From contig JACKDR010000010.1 in the NCBI GenBank assembly GCA_020633495.1, forward strand, positions 215,667-279,666: a stretch of 64,000 nt of DNA. The letters are read 5' to 3'. The position numbers and the translations under genes were made by a program. Source of the DNA: Kofleriaceae bacterium. Lineage in GTDB: Bacteria > Myxococcota_A > Polyangia > Haliangiales > Haliangiaceae. Below are positions 32,643 through 41,401 of the stretch, one piece after another. Within the stretch, counting starts at the first letter, position 1. Every line of letters begins with the position of its first letter. The notes under the pieces were generated by a model. It ran no database searches. It was not told the origin of the DNA and saw only the letters and a program-made list of their open reading frames with translations.

Positions 32643-32906
32643 ATGCGCCTCATGCTCGTGGCCGCGGTCCTCACGCTCTTCGCATCCAGTTGCGGGTCAC
32701 CGTCACCGACGCCGACGGCGTCGACGAACAAGTGCACGCACCCCATCCGCGGCCAGCGCTACGGCGTCTGCGGCCGGGTCTCGACGTCGTCGGTGCAGCG
32801 CCCGGGCGCCAGCCACGCGCTGTCGGGCTCGGTCGACTCGACCGGCACGCCGGGCACCGGCACGACCTACCGGATCGAGGGAGGCACGTTCCATGCGGCG
32901 CGCTAG
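32643..32906 (+). CDS. small lipoprotein, first gene of collagen/tail-collar operon
   Basis: 87 aa. Signal MRLMLVAAVLTLFASS with lipobox SSCG (Cys18), a Thr/Ser/Pro linker, and a short beta-rich end (GQRYGVCGRVSTSSVQ, TYRIEGGTFH). Strong ribosome binding site AAGGGGGAA eight bases before ATG 32643. Its last 14 bases overlap the collagen-like gene, so the two are translationally coupled. Probably a surface anchor or assembly partner for the fibrous proteins behind it. Family not recognised. Confidence 0.7.
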   Translation: MRLMLVAAVLTLFASSCGSPSPTPTASTNKCTHPIRGQRYGVCGRVSTSSVQRPGASHALSGSVDSTGTPGTGTTYRIEGGTFHAAR

Positions 32907-34485
32907 CCTGCGACTCGGCGCCGTGCTGGCGCTGGCGCTGACCCTGGTGATCGGCGCGGGCGCCGCGCGCGCCGAGGTAACGACCAGCGTCGAGTACCAG
33001 GGCGTGCTCGTCGACGGCGACGACATGGCGGCGGGGACCTTCCAGATCGGGTTCCAGCTGTGGGACGCGTCGTCGGGCGGCGGCTCGCTGGCGGTCCTGG
33101 ATCCCGCGCCGGTCGAGGTCGTCGACGGTGCGTTCTCGGTCGACGTCGGGACGCTGTTCGTCGGCGTCACCGGCGAGACCTACCTCGAGCTGCGGGTGAA
33201 GGGCCCCGACGACGCCGACTTCGACGTCCTGCCGCGCGTCCACATCGCCGCGGTGCCGTACGCGCTGCGCGCCGGCCTCGCCGACCGCGCCGAGGCGGTC
33301 GACTGGTCCGACGTCGAGAACGCGCCGCCGCTGCTGCAGGGCGACCCCGGCGAGTCGGTCGAGGTCACCGTGCTGCTGCCCGGCGACACCGACTGCCCGA
33401 CCGGCGGCAGCCGGTTCGCCGTCGGGACCACCACCACGTACGCGTGCAACGGCGCAGCCGGCGCGGACGGCGCCGCTGGCGAATCGGTCCAGACCACCGC
33501 GCTCGCCGTCGGTGACGCCGACTGCCCCACCGGCGGCACCCGGCTCGTCGTCGGCAACAACACCACGTACGTGTGCAACGGCGGCGTCGGGCCGCAGGGT
33601 CCGCAGGGCCCGCAAGGCGACGTCGGCCCGCAGGGTCCGCAGGGCCTGCAAGGCGACGTCGGCCCGCAGGGCGCGCAGGGTCCGCAGGGCCTGCAAGGCG
33701 ACGTCGGCCCGCAGGGCGCGCAGGGTCCGCAGGGCCTGCAAGGCGACGTCGGCCCGCAAGGTCCGCAGGGCCTGCAAGGCGACGTCGGCCCTCAAGGCCC
33801 GCAAGGTCCGCAGGGCCTGCAAGGCGACGTCGGCCCGCAGGGCCCGCAAGGTCCCCAGGGTCTGCAAGGCGACGTCGGCCCTCAAGGCCCGCAAGGTCCG
33901 CAGGGCCTGCAAGGCGACGTCGGCCCGCAGGGTCCACAAGGTCCCCAGGGCGACGTCGGTCCACAAGGTCTCCAGGGCAACGTCGGCCCGCAAGGTCCCC
34001 AGGGCAACGTCGGTCCGCAGGGCCCGCAGGGCGACGTCGGTCCGCAGGGCCCGCGCGGCCCCGGCCGCATCAACACCTTCTCCAACTTCAACAACCTCGA
34101 CAGCGAGAGCGCGGCCGGGCTCGCGATGACCGCGGGCGGCGTCATGACCTCCGCCCTCTCGATCATCCCGGGCAACACCCACACCACCCGCTACGCCCGC
34201 GCCACCCCGCAGAACGTCGCGGCGACGATCACGCGGCTCTCGTACTTCGTCAGCGGCGCGACCACGACCACGCTCACGCCCAAGATCGCCAAGCTCGACG
34301 GCTCGGCGTCCCGCAACATCCTCAGCGGCACCGGCGCGGTCACGCTCGGCGCGGCGGGCTGGACCACCGCCACCCTCGCCGCCGGTGGCCTCACGATCGC
34401 CACCGACGAGTACGTCGTGCTCGTGCTCGACGACGCCGCCGGTACCAGCACGGCGACGCTCACTGTCGACGTCGAGCTGCAGTAG
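32893..34485 (+). CDS. secreted collagen-like protein
   Basis: 530 aa. Signal peptide (residues 1-26, RLGAVLALALTLVIGAGAARA). Residues 27-140 form a beta-rich domain (VEYQGVLVDGDDM, FQIGFQLWD, YLELRVKGPD, AAVPYALRAGLA). Two DUF7151-like repeats follow (GDTDCPTGGSRF, GDADCPTGGTRL, each ending YxCNG). Residues about 232-390 are some 53 Gly-X-Y triplets (GPQ, GDV, GLQ), a collagen triple helix. A C-terminal beta domain (about 395-530) probably trimerises it. The product should be a stalked trimeric fibre on the cell surface, with the tail-collar proteins encoded next as likely tips. DNA repeat 33590-34060. Confidence 0.88.
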   Translation: MRRASLRLGAVLALALTLVIGAGAARAEVTTSVEYQGVLVDGDDMAAGTFQIGFQLWDASSGGGSLAVLDPAPVEVVDGAFSVDVGTLFVGVTGETYLELRVKGPDDADFDVLPRVHIAAVPYALRAGLADRAEAVDWSDVENAPPLLQGDPGESVEVTVLLPGDTDCPTGGSRFAVGTTTTYACNGAAGADGAAGESVQTTALAVGDADCPTGGTRLVVGNNTTYVCNGGVGPQGPQGPQGDVGPQGPQGLQGDVGPQGAQGPQGLQGDVGPQGAQGPQGLQGDVGPQGPQGLQGDVGPQGPQGPQGLQGDVGPQGPQGPQGLQGDVGPQGPQGPQGLQGDVGPQGPQGPQGDVGPQGLQGNVGPQGPQGNVGPQGPQGDVGPQGPRGPGRINTFSNFNNLDSESAAGLAMTAGGVMTSALSIIPGNTHTTRYARATPQNVAATITRLSYFVSGATTTTLTPKIAKLDGSASRNILSGTGAVTLGAAGWTTATLAAGGLTIATDEYVVLVLDDAAGTSTATLTVDVELQ

Positions 34486-34488
34486 GCC

Positions 34489-34998
34489 ATGGAACCGTAC
34501 ATCGGCCAGATCTGGATGGTGGCGTTCAACTTCGCGCCACGCGGCTTCCTGCTGTGCAACGGCCAGCTGATGCCGATCGCCAGCTACGCCGCGCTGTTCT
34601 CGTTGATCGGCACGTACTACGGCGGCGACGGCCAGACGACCTTCGCGGTGCCCGACCTGCGCGGCCGGCTGCCGGTCAGCTACGGCCAGGGCCCGGGCCT
34701 GAGCTCGTACAACATCGGCCAGACGCGCGGCGTCGAGACCATGACGCTGACCAGCATCAACCTGCCGAGCCACACCCACGTGGCGACGCTCGCGGCGACG
34801 TCGACGCCGGCGACCCGGCAGCAGCCGGGCGCCGCGATGCTCGCCGCCGGCGGCGCCTACGGCACGGTCGCGAACACCACCGCGGCCGCGCCGACCCTGG
34901 CGTCGACCGGCGGCGGCCAGCCGCTGTCGATCCGGCAGCCGTCGCTCGCCATCAACTTCGTCATCGCCGCCGAAGGCATCTACCCGTCCCGGGCGTAG
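34489..34998 (+). CDS. phage tail collar domain protein (microcystin-dependent protein-like)
   Basis: 169 aa, four bases after the collagen gene. Tail-collar family marks: EPYIGQIWMVAFNFAPRGFLLCNGQ, YAALFSLIGTYYGGDGQTTFAVPDLRGR, GQGPGLSSYNIGQ, SHTHVA and SLAINFVIAAEG. The family occurs as phage fibre tips and as free bacterial proteins (MdpB-like). With the collagen stalk this suggests a domesticated fibre whose receptor-binding part is separate. No signal peptide, so export must rely on a partner or an unconventional route. 60% or so of positions match the next gene by eye. Confidence 0.9.
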   Translation: MEPYIGQIWMVAFNFAPRGFLLCNGQLMPIASYAALFSLIGTYYGGDGQTTFAVPDLRGRLPVSYGQGPGLSSYNIGQTRGVETMTLTSINLPSHTHVATLAATSTPATRQQPGAAMLAAGGAYGTVANTTAAAPTLASTGGGQPLSIRQPSLAINFVIAAEGIYPSRA

Positions 34999-35017
34999 CC
35001 CGACGCGAGGAGCACAC

Positions 35018-35533
35018 GTGGAAGGCTACATCGGACAGATCATGCTGGTCGGGTTCAACTTCAACCCGGTCAACTGGATGTACTGCAACGGCGCGGTGCT
35101 CGCGATACAGCAGTACCAGGCGCTGTTCTCGCTGATCGGCACGACCTACGGCGGCAACGGCCAGACCACCTTCGCGCTGCCCGATCTGCGCGGCCGCGCG
35201 CCGCTCGGCTACGGCCAGGGCCCGGGGCTGACCGACTACCGCATCGGCAGCGTCTTCGGCACCGAGACCGTCAACGTCACCACCGCCAACATGCCGTCCC
35301 ACACCCATACCGCCCAGCTCGCGGCGACGTCGATCCCGGCGACGCAGACCAGCCCCGGCGGCGCGCTGCTCGCCGCCGGCGGCGCCTACGCCACCGGCGT
35401 CGCCGCCGACGGCCAGCTCGCCGGCGTCACCGTCGCCAGCACCGGCGGCTCGCAGCCGGTCGGCGTGATCCAGCCGTCGCTGGCCCTCAACTTCGTCATC
35501 TGCGTCAACGGCCTCTTCCCGAGCCGGGGCTGA
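35018..35533 (+). CDS. phage tail collar domain protein, paralogue
   Basis: 171 aa, GTG 35018 with GAGGAG upstream. Same fold and motifs as the preceding gene (GFNFNPVNWMYCNGAVLAIQQ, FSLIGTTYGGNGQTTFALPDLRGR, GQGPGLTDYRIGS, SHTHTA), diverging mainly in the tip segments. Tandem duplication within the operon, perhaps for heteromeric tips. Lacks a signal peptide. Confidence 0.9.
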   Translation: MEGYIGQIMLVGFNFNPVNWMYCNGAVLAIQQYQALFSLIGTTYGGNGQTTFALPDLRGRAPLGYGQGPGLTDYRIGSVFGTETVNVTTANMPSHTHTAQLAATSIPATQTSPGGALLAAGGAYATGVAADGQLAGVTVASTGGSQPVGVIQPSLALNFVICVNGLFPSRG

Positions 35534-35535
35534 CC

Positions 35536-36360
35536 ATGCGCCGCCGCACCTTCATCGGCATGGTCACCGCCGGCGGCGCGCTCGCCGCGATCCCGCTGGC
35601 GCTGCGCCGCGGCGCGCAGCCCGCGCCGGGGCGGCCGCCGGGAGAGCCGGGCCGCCGCGTCGTCGACCGCGACGGCCACGTCTACGACGTCCACCCCGCC
35701 GCCGGCCGGATCGACTTCCTCGGCGCCGGCGCCGCGCCGCACGCGAGCGCCGAGGTCGTCAACCCGATGTCGCTCGCCGTCGACGGCGCCGGCCGGGTCC
35801 TGGTCCTGACCCAGGGCGCCGGCCTGCTCGCGTTCGATCGCCAGGGCCACGCCAACGGCGACGCCACCCCGGCGTGGCTCGCCGCCGATCGCTTCGGCGG
35901 CAGCGACGTCGTCGCGCGCGACGGCCGCCTCGCGATCGCCGCGGCGATGCGCCACCGCGTCGTCGTCACCGACGGCGGCGGCGCCGCGCCGGTCACGATC
36001 ACCGACCTCGACGCGCCGGTCAGCGTCGCGCTCGGCGCCGACGGCCGCATCCACGTCGCCGATCGCGGCACCTGCACCGTCGCCGTCTACGCCGCCGACG
36101 GCGCCCCGCTCGCCCGGCTCGGCGGCTACGGCCGCGCTGACGGCCAGCTCGTGGCGCCGCGCTGCGTCCGCCTCGACGGCGACGGCAACGTCCACGTCGC
36201 CGATCTCGCCGCCGCGTGCGTCCACGTCTTCGACGCCCGCCACCGGTTCGTCGCGCGCCACCAGCCGACCCTGGCCGACGGCCGCCCCGCGGTCGCGCTG
36301 TGGCTGTCCGACCACCCGGACGGCACCGTCGTGCCGACCCTCGCCGCGCGCCCGGGGTGA
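35536..36360 (+). CDS. NHL-like beta-propeller protein with Tat-like signal
   Basis: 274 aa. N-terminus RRRTFIGMVTAGGALAAIPLAL resembles a twin-arginine signal. The mature part consists of repeated blades (VVNPMSLAVDGAGRVLVLTQG, GADGRIHVADRGTCTVAVYA, RLDGDGNVHVADLAAACVHVF), about five to six NHL-type units. Usually a binding scaffold. It begins two bases after the tail-collar stop codon and its stop overlaps the next start, so it belongs to the fibre operon. Confidence 0.82.
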   Translation: MRRRTFIGMVTAGGALAAIPLALRRGAQPAPGRPPGEPGRRVVDRDGHVYDVHPAAGRIDFLGAGAAPHASAEVVNPMSLAVDGAGRVLVLTQGAGLLAFDRQGHANGDATPAWLAADRFGGSDVVARDGRLAIAAAMRHRVVVTDGGGAAPVTITDLDAPVSVALGADGRIHVADRGTCTVAVYAADGAPLARLGGYGRADGQLVAPRCVRLDGDGNVHVADLAAACVHVFDARHRFVARHQPTLADGRPAVALWLSDHPDGTVVPTLAARPG

Positions 36361-36668
36361 TCGTGACGCCGGATCTCGCCGCGCTCACCGCCGATCACTT
36401 CCGGCCCCTGCTCGACCAGGACTTCACGCTCGCGATCGACGGCGCCGCGCCGTGCGCCGCGCGCCTGGTCGAGGTCACCGAGGGCGCGCCGCTGCACCCG
36501 TCGCTGCCGCGGGCCCCGTTCTCGCTGATCCTGCAGACCACCGCGCCGCCGGTGCCGTGGCAGGGCCCCGTCGTCCTCGCCCACCCCGCGATCGGCGAGC
36601 TCGCGATCGTCGTCACCGCGGTCGCCCCCGGCCCCACCGGCCAGCGCTACCAGGCCGTGTTCGCGTAG
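36357..36668 (+). CDS. DUF6916-like small protein, last gene of fibre operon
   Basis: 103 aa, GTG 36357 overlapping the previous stop as GTGA. Beta-rich, containing LTADHFRPLLDQDFTLAIDG, ARLVEVTEG, PFSLILQT and PVVLAHPAIGELAIVVTAVAP. Such proteins are commonly linked to tail-collar genes in myxobacteria and actinobacteria. Role unknown; probably a structural or assembly partner. Confidence 0.75.
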   Translation: MIVTPDLAALTADHFRPLLDQDFTLAIDGAAPCAARLVEVTEGAPLHPSLPRAPFSLILQTTAPPVPWQGPVVLAHPAIGELAIVVTAVAPGPTGQRYQAVFA

Positions 36669-36687
36669 CGCGGCCGCCATCGCCCCC

Positions 36688-37371
36688 TCATCGACCGTCG
36701 ACAGGGCCGCTCGCCGCGCTCGGGACGTTCGCCGCCGCGGCGTGCGGGCCCTGCAGGCGGCGCTCGAAGGCCGCGCCGAGGGCGAGCGTGCGCGCGCCAC
36801 CGACCAGCAGGACGCCCAGGCGATCGAGGTCGGCGGCGATCTCGGGATCGAGGATCGCGCCGTCGTCGCCGAACACCGTCGCCGCGCGCGCCACCGGGAC
36901 CACCAGCGGACAGGCCAGCGCGCGCAGCGCCCGGACCATGAACTCCATCGAGTTGATCGCCTGGAGCGCGTGATCGCCGGCGCCGGTCGCCACCAGGCCG
37001 ACCAGCTTGCCGTCGAGGTAGGGCTCGCCGCGCTCCGCCAGCACCTCGAGCCAGTCGATCGCGTTCTTGAACGTGCCGCTGATCGAGCCGTGGTAGAGCG
37101 GGCTGCTCCAGACCATCGCGGCACCGTCGCGGACCGCGGCGCACAGGCGCTCGATCGCCGGCGGGGGCGTCCGGCCGGGCCGGTACGGCGGCGCGTCGAG
37201 GTCGGCGACCGCGAAGCGCTCCGTCGCCGCGCCGGCGCCGCGCGCCGCCGCCAGCACCCGATCGAGCGCGGCCAGGCTGGTCGAGCGCGGCGCCAGCGAG
37301 CCGCCGAGCCCGACGATCCGCAGCCGCAGCGCCGCGGTCACGGCCCCGGCGTCAGGCGCGTTCGCAGACAT
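36688..37371 (-). CDS. NADPH-dependent FMN reductase family protein
   Basis: 227 aa. Flavodoxin-like fold with the phosphate loop GLGGSLAPRSTSLAALD (about 21-37), a middle VWSSPLYHGSISGTFKNAIDWL, the family hallmark, and GKLVGLVATGAGDHALQ. It reduces FMN, quinones or a small substrate with NAD(P)H. Starts inside the end of the methyltransferase gene (20-base overlap), so the pair is coupled. Probably also cotranscribed with the long operon upstream. Confidence 0.9.
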   Translation of the reverse strand: MSANAPDAGAVTAALRLRIVGLGGSLAPRSTSLAALDRVLAAARGAGAATERFAVADLDAPPYRPGRTPPPAIERLCAAVRDGAAMVWSSPLYHGSISGTFKNAIDWLEVLAERGEPYLDGKLVGLVATGAGDHALQAINSMEFMVRALRALACPLVVPVARAATVFGDDGAILDPEIAADLDRLGVLLVGGARTLALGAAFERRLQGPHAAAANVPSAASGPVDGR

Positions 37372-38134
37372 AGATGAAGTCGCCGCAGGTCGGCGTCACC
37401 GGGCCGCCGAACCAGTCGCCGTGCACCGCGACGACGCGCAGCCCGACGTCGGCGAGCAGGCGTCGGGTGTGGGCGTCGTCGCAGTAGCGCAGCGCGATGC
37501 GACTGCGGTGGACCTCGCCGGTGGCGCGCACGACGCGGTGCTGGTCGACGTGGAGGATCGACGTCGTCGGATCGAAGCGGGTGATCGCGTGGGCGTCGAC
37601 CCAGGCGCCGTCGGCGGTCTGGTAGCTGCGCTCCCAGTCGACGTGGCCGTCAGGCGACAGCACCCGCGCCGCCGGGTTCCGGTTCTCGAACACCAGGCCG
37701 CCGCCCGGGCGCAAGTGGCGATGGATCGCGGCGAGCACCGCCCGCTGATCGTCATCGGACAGGAAGGCCTGGAACGCGTGCCCGGTCATCAGCGCGAAGC
37801 CGAACTGCTCGTCGAGGGCGAGCGTCCGCGCGTCGGCCCGCAGGTACGTGATCGGCAGGCCCTCGGACTTGCGACGCGCCTCGGCCAGCATGGCCTCGAC
37901 CACGTCGACGCCGACGCAGCGCAGCCCCAGCCGCGCCAGCGGGATGGTCAGCCGCCCGGTGCCGCACGCGACGTCGAGGACCGGCCCGCCGTAGTGCGCC
38001 GCGCGGGCCAGGAAGTAGTCCCCTTCCTCGTCGAGGGTGTTCTCGACGTCGTACGCCAGCGGGTCGGCGTACTCCTCCAGGTTCGAGTGATCGATCATCG
38101 TCGACGTGGGCTCCATCGCTCGCGGGTGCGTCAT
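37352..38134 (-). CDS. class I SAM-dependent methyltransferase
   Basis: 260 aa. SAM motif VLDVACGTGRLTIPLARLG (about 52-70), followed by GVDVVEAMLAEAR, LRADARTLAL and HRHLRPGGGLVFENRNP, all diagnostic of the methyltransferase 25/11 group. Substrate unknown. Start ATG 38134 is the longest; ATG 38116 and 38098 are possible. It follows the DUF5916 gene with a 16-base gap and may be the distal end of the peptide-modification operon. Confidence 0.85.
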   Translation of the reverse strand: MTHPRAMEPTSTMIDHSNLEEYADPLAYDVENTLDEEGDYFLARAAHYGGPVLDVACGTGRLTIPLARLGLRCVGVDVVEAMLAEARRKSEGLPITYLRADARTLALDEQFGFALMTGHAFQAFLSDDDQRAVLAAIHRHLRPGGGLVFENRNPAARVLSPDGHVDWERSYQTADGAWVDAHAITRFDPTTSILHVDQHRVVRATGEVHRSRIALRYCDDAHTRRLLADVGLRVVAVHGDWFGGPVTPTCGDFIYVCERA

Positions 38135-38150
38135 CGTGATCCGATCGGGC

Positions 38151-40757
38151 TCAGAAATCCATCCAGTAGTCGGCCTTGACCAGCACGACGTGCTCGCCGC
38201 GCTGCGCGGCCAGGTCGCCGAGGTCGGGCCCCAGCTCGAACACGCCGTCGGCGCCGAACGCGTCGCGGGCGTGGCTCCAGATCAGGAACAGCGACGACCC
38301 CGGGCGGTACTCCCAGCGCAGGACCACCGTGCTCTGCAGGCTGCCCCAGTCGAAGCTGGGATCGACGAAGTCGTAGTCGACGACGCCGTCGCCGTCGCGG
38401 TCGACCTCGACCACCGATCCCGCCGCGACCTCGGCGGGGCCGATCGCCGCGAAGCGGTCGGCGACGTCGGGCGCGTGCGCGTCGGCGACCTCGCGGTAGT
38501 CGCCGAAGCGCCCCGAGGTCAGGTACGGCCGGGCGTAGACCTGCAGGCTGACGCGCGGCGACCAGGTGTAGTCGGCGCGCACCGTCAGCGCCGCGGTCAC
38601 CTGATCGAGCCGCCCGATCACGACGTGCGCGACGCCGCCAGCGTCGGCGACGGTGTCGACGTACTGCAGCGGCTCGTCTCGCACCGCCACCCGGCCACCC
38701 AGCTCGAGGCGCAGGTTGCTGGTCGGCGTCGCCGACAGCGACGGCGCCAGCGTGTACGACCAGCCGTCCACCGCCGGGGTCTGCGACGCGTACGCGCCGA
38801 GGAAGCCGCGCACGTGGCGGCGCGGATCGGTCTGGACCGCCGCCGACAGGTAGTAGGTGGGATCGACGCGCAGCAGCGGCCCGCCGCGGGTGATGTTGCG
38901 GTCCCAGCGCCCGACGAAGGTGTCGAGCCCGAGCGACGCCTGCCACAGGTTGGCGAACGTGACGTCGGCCTCGCCGCCCGCCGTCCAGGCATGGAGCCGC
39001 GGCTCGAAGTCGTGGATCGCCTGCACCGTCCCCGACAGGGTGTACGCCGAGATGGCGCCGTCGCCACCGCCGTCCCAGCGCACCGTCAACGCGTGCGTGG
39101 CGGCGTCGGCCAGCTGCAGGAAGCCGAGATCGTTGGGCTCGAAGCCGGGGCTGCTCAGCTGCGACCGCAGCTCGCCGGACCAGCCACCCGCGCCGCTGTG
39201 CTCGAGCGCGAGCGTCCCGCCCCAGCCGAGCAGCGCGGTGCGCGCCGGATCGACCGCGACGTGGGTGGCGTCGGGCCGCTGCCAGTAGCGCACGCTGCTC
39301 CGCTGGGTCCGCGCGATCGCCGCGGCGCTGCCGGCGACCCGGGTCCCGGCGACCAACCCGCTGAGCCGCCAGCTGCCGTCGCCGAAGCCGACCGCGCCGT
39401 CGACGCCGGCGACGTAGGCGTCGCGGTGCAGGAGCTCGAACGCGGGATCGTCGAGGCGGCGGTGCACGGTGGTGACGATGCCGCCGAGCGTCGTGTCCTC
39501 GCGGCCCAGGGTCTTGCGGACCCGCACGACGCCGAAGTTCGTCAACGGCTCGACCGGATCCTCACCGCGCGAACCGTCCTCGCGCACCACCCGGGCGCGC
39601 TCGGGCGCGCCGACCGCGTCGAGCACGCCGATCGACCAGCCACTCGCGGTCCGCCCGCTGAGCTTGGCCGCGCCCAGGATCGTGCTGGCGTCGGGGGCCT
39701 CGGCGGCGACCGCGTCGGGCCCCGGCTCGCCGTGCGGCGCGGCGCCGATCCGCCGGCTGTAGAACAGCGTCTCGTCGCCGGCCAGCGTGGCGTCGAACAG
39801 CTCGGCGGCCTCCTGGAACAGGGCCCGCCGCTCCGGGAAGAACAGCTCGCTGTCGGTGAGGTTGATCTCCGACGGATCGGCCTCGACCTGTCCGAAGTCG
39901 GGGTTGATCGCGGCGGTCAGGACCAGGCCGGCGCCCAGGCCGTAGCGCGCGTCGGCGCCCACCGACCAGCGCGGCCCGAGGTCGTCGCGCAGCGCGGGAT
40001 CGACGTCGCGCAGCTCGCCACCGAGGACCGCGTACGGGCGGAGCTCGAGGTCGCGGGGCGCCCGCAGCGCACGCAGCCCGGCCAGCCGGCCGTAGCGGCT
40101 CACCAGCCGGCGGTCGGTGTGCGGCGACGGCGACCACACCGACTCCTCGCCGGTGCGGGCCAGCACCCGCGTCACCTGCATGCCCCACTCCTGGTCGCGG
40201 GCGGCGAAGCGCAGCTGGCTGAGCGGGATGCGCAGCTCGGCGGTCCAGCCGTCGTCGCCGCGGCGCACCGCCGACTCCCAGACCGCGTCCCAGCCGTCGT
40301 CGACCTGCCGGTCGTCGACGATCTTGTAGTCGCGCTGCACCCCGGCCGCGCTGATCGCGAAGACGAAGCTGGTGCGACGGTCGCCCAGCGAGTCGATGCC
40401 GACGCTGAGCCAGTCCGACGTCGAGTCCTCGTCGCGCCGGGTCAGCAGCGCCCGGATCTGGTCGGGGTGGGCGTCGTGGGCGGTGATGCCGACGTAGACC
40501 GCGTCCTGGTCGTAGACCACGCGGACCTCGGTCGGCTCGGTCGGGACGCCGTCGTCGGCCGGGTAGCGGACGTGGAAGTCGCGGCCGACCGCGACCTCGG
40601 TCCAGGCGCCGTCGTCGAGCGCGCCGTCGATGACCGGCCGCGACGCGACGCGGACGGCCTCGAGCATCGGCGTGGCGCCGGCGGCGCCGGCGGCGGTCAG
40701 CAGGGCGGCGGTCGCCGCGCCCAGGGCGACGACTCGGCGGCGCAGCGGCGACGTCAT
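38151..40757 (-). CDS. DUF5916 outer-membrane-type protein with CBM9-like domain
   Basis: 868 aa. Signal peptide (ATAALLTAAGAAGATPML). An N-terminal carbohydrate-binding family 9-like domain (about 30-210) has ASRPVIDGALDDGAWTE, YPADDGVPTEPTEVRVVYD, AVYVGITAHD and WTAELRIPLSQLRF. The rest is a DUF5916 beta-barrel-like domain with alternating polar/hydrophobic strands and the conserved ADPSEINLTDSELFFPERRALF. The last residues (KADYWMDF) end in Phe as in outer-membrane barrels. Its start codon overlaps the O-methyltransferase stop (ATGA), which places it in the long operon, possibly as an envelope or export component. Confidence 0.82.
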   Translation of the reverse strand: MTSPLRRRVVALGAATAALLTAAGAAGATPMLEAVRVASRPVIDGALDDGAWTEVAVGRDFHVRYPADDGVPTEPTEVRVVYDQDAVYVGITAHDAHPDQIRALLTRRDEDSTSDWLSVGIDSLGDRRTSFVFAISAAGVQRDYKIVDDRQVDDGWDAVWESAVRRGDDGWTAELRIPLSQLRFAARDQEWGMQVTRVLARTGEESVWSPSPHTDRRLVSRYGRLAGLRALRAPRDLELRPYAVLGGELRDVDPALRDDLGPRWSVGADARYGLGAGLVLTAAINPDFGQVEADPSEINLTDSELFFPERRALFQEAAELFDATLAGDETLFYSRRIGAAPHGEPGPDAVAAEAPDASTILGAAKLSGRTASGWSIGVLDAVGAPERARVVREDGSRGEDPVEPLTNFGVVRVRKTLGREDTTLGGIVTTVHRRLDDPAFELLHRDAYVAGVDGAVGFGDGSWRLSGLVAGTRVAGSAAAIARTQRSSVRYWQRPDATHVAVDPARTALLGWGGTLALEHSGAGGWSGELRSQLSSPGFEPNDLGFLQLADAATHALTVRWDGGGDGAISAYTLSGTVQAIHDFEPRLHAWTAGGEADVTFANLWQASLGLDTFVGRWDRNITRGGPLLRVDPTYYLSAAVQTDPRRHVRGFLGAYASQTPAVDGWSYTLAPSLSATPTSNLRLELGGRVAVRDEPLQYVDTVADAGGVAHVVIGRLDQVTAALTVRADYTWSPRVSLQVYARPYLTSGRFGDYREVADAHAPDVADRFAAIGPAEVAAGSVVEVDRDGDGVVDYDFVDPSFDWGSLQSTVVLRWEYRPGSSLFLIWSHARDAFGADGVFELGPDLGDLAAQRGEHVVLVKADYWMDF

Positions 40758-41401
40758 CGGCGCACGCTGACGGTGAGGCCCTGCGCGGTGGTCAGCATCA
40801 CCGTGAAGAAGTCGTCGCTGTTGCAGACGACGTGGTTGTAGGTCCGGACCCCGATCACCGCGGCGCGCAGCTCGTCGTCCTCGATCTCGCGATCGAGGAC
40901 GTGACCGAACGCGAACGCGTCGTCGGCGATCAGCAGCCCACCCGGGCGCAGGTGACCGTGGGCCCACTTGAGGTAGCGCGGGTAGCTCCGCTTGTCGGCG
41001 TCGATCACGACGAGGTCGACCGGATCGTCGCCGAGCTGGTCGAGCACCTCCGCGGCGTCACCGGCGCGGACCTCGACCCGCTCGCCGAGGCCGAGCCGGG
41101 CCAGGTTGTCGCGCGCCAGCGCGGCGAAGGTCGGATCGCGCTCGATCGTGATCAGGCGACCGTCGGCCGGCAGCGCGCGCGCCAGGTACGCGGTCGAGAA
41201 CCCGACCAGCGTCCCGATCTCGACGACGCGGCGCGGCCGATGGATCATCACCAGCAGCTGCAACAGCCGCCCGACGTCGGGATCGACGTGGATCGCGGGG
41301 ATGTCGCCCCGTCGCTCGCAGTCCTCGAGGACGACCCGCAGGTCGTCGGGGAGCGGCTGCACCACCGCCTCGGCGTAGCCGCGGCGCATCTCGTCGTTCA
41401 T
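40754..41401 (-). CDS. class I SAM-dependent O-methyltransferase (CCoAOMT-like)
   Basis: 215 aa. Family marks: RRVVEIGTLVGFSTAYLARAL (about 58-78), LITIERDPTFAALARDNLARLGL, LVVIDADKRSYPRYLKWA and PGGLLIADDAFAFG. Small O-methyltransferases of this fold act on catechols, peptides or small molecules. Both ends overlap neighbours as ATGA, so translation is coupled. In this operon it is a candidate peptide-tailoring enzyme. Confidence 0.9.
   Translation of the reverse strand: MNDEMRRGYAEAVVQPLPDDLRVVLEDCERRGDIPAIHVDPDVGRLLQLLVMIHRPRRVVEIGTLVGFSTAYLARALPADGRLITIERDPTFAALARDNLARLGLGERVEVRAGDAAEVLDQLGDDPVDLVVIDADKRSYPRYLKWAHGHLRPGGLLIADDAFAFGHVLDREIEDDELRAAVIGVRTYNHVVCNSDDFFTVMLTTAQGLTVSVRR

Noticed and set aside
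33590..34060. CRISPR or minisatellite in the collagen gene
   Set aside because: Repeats keep the reading frame and encode Gly-X-Y triplets; they are coding.
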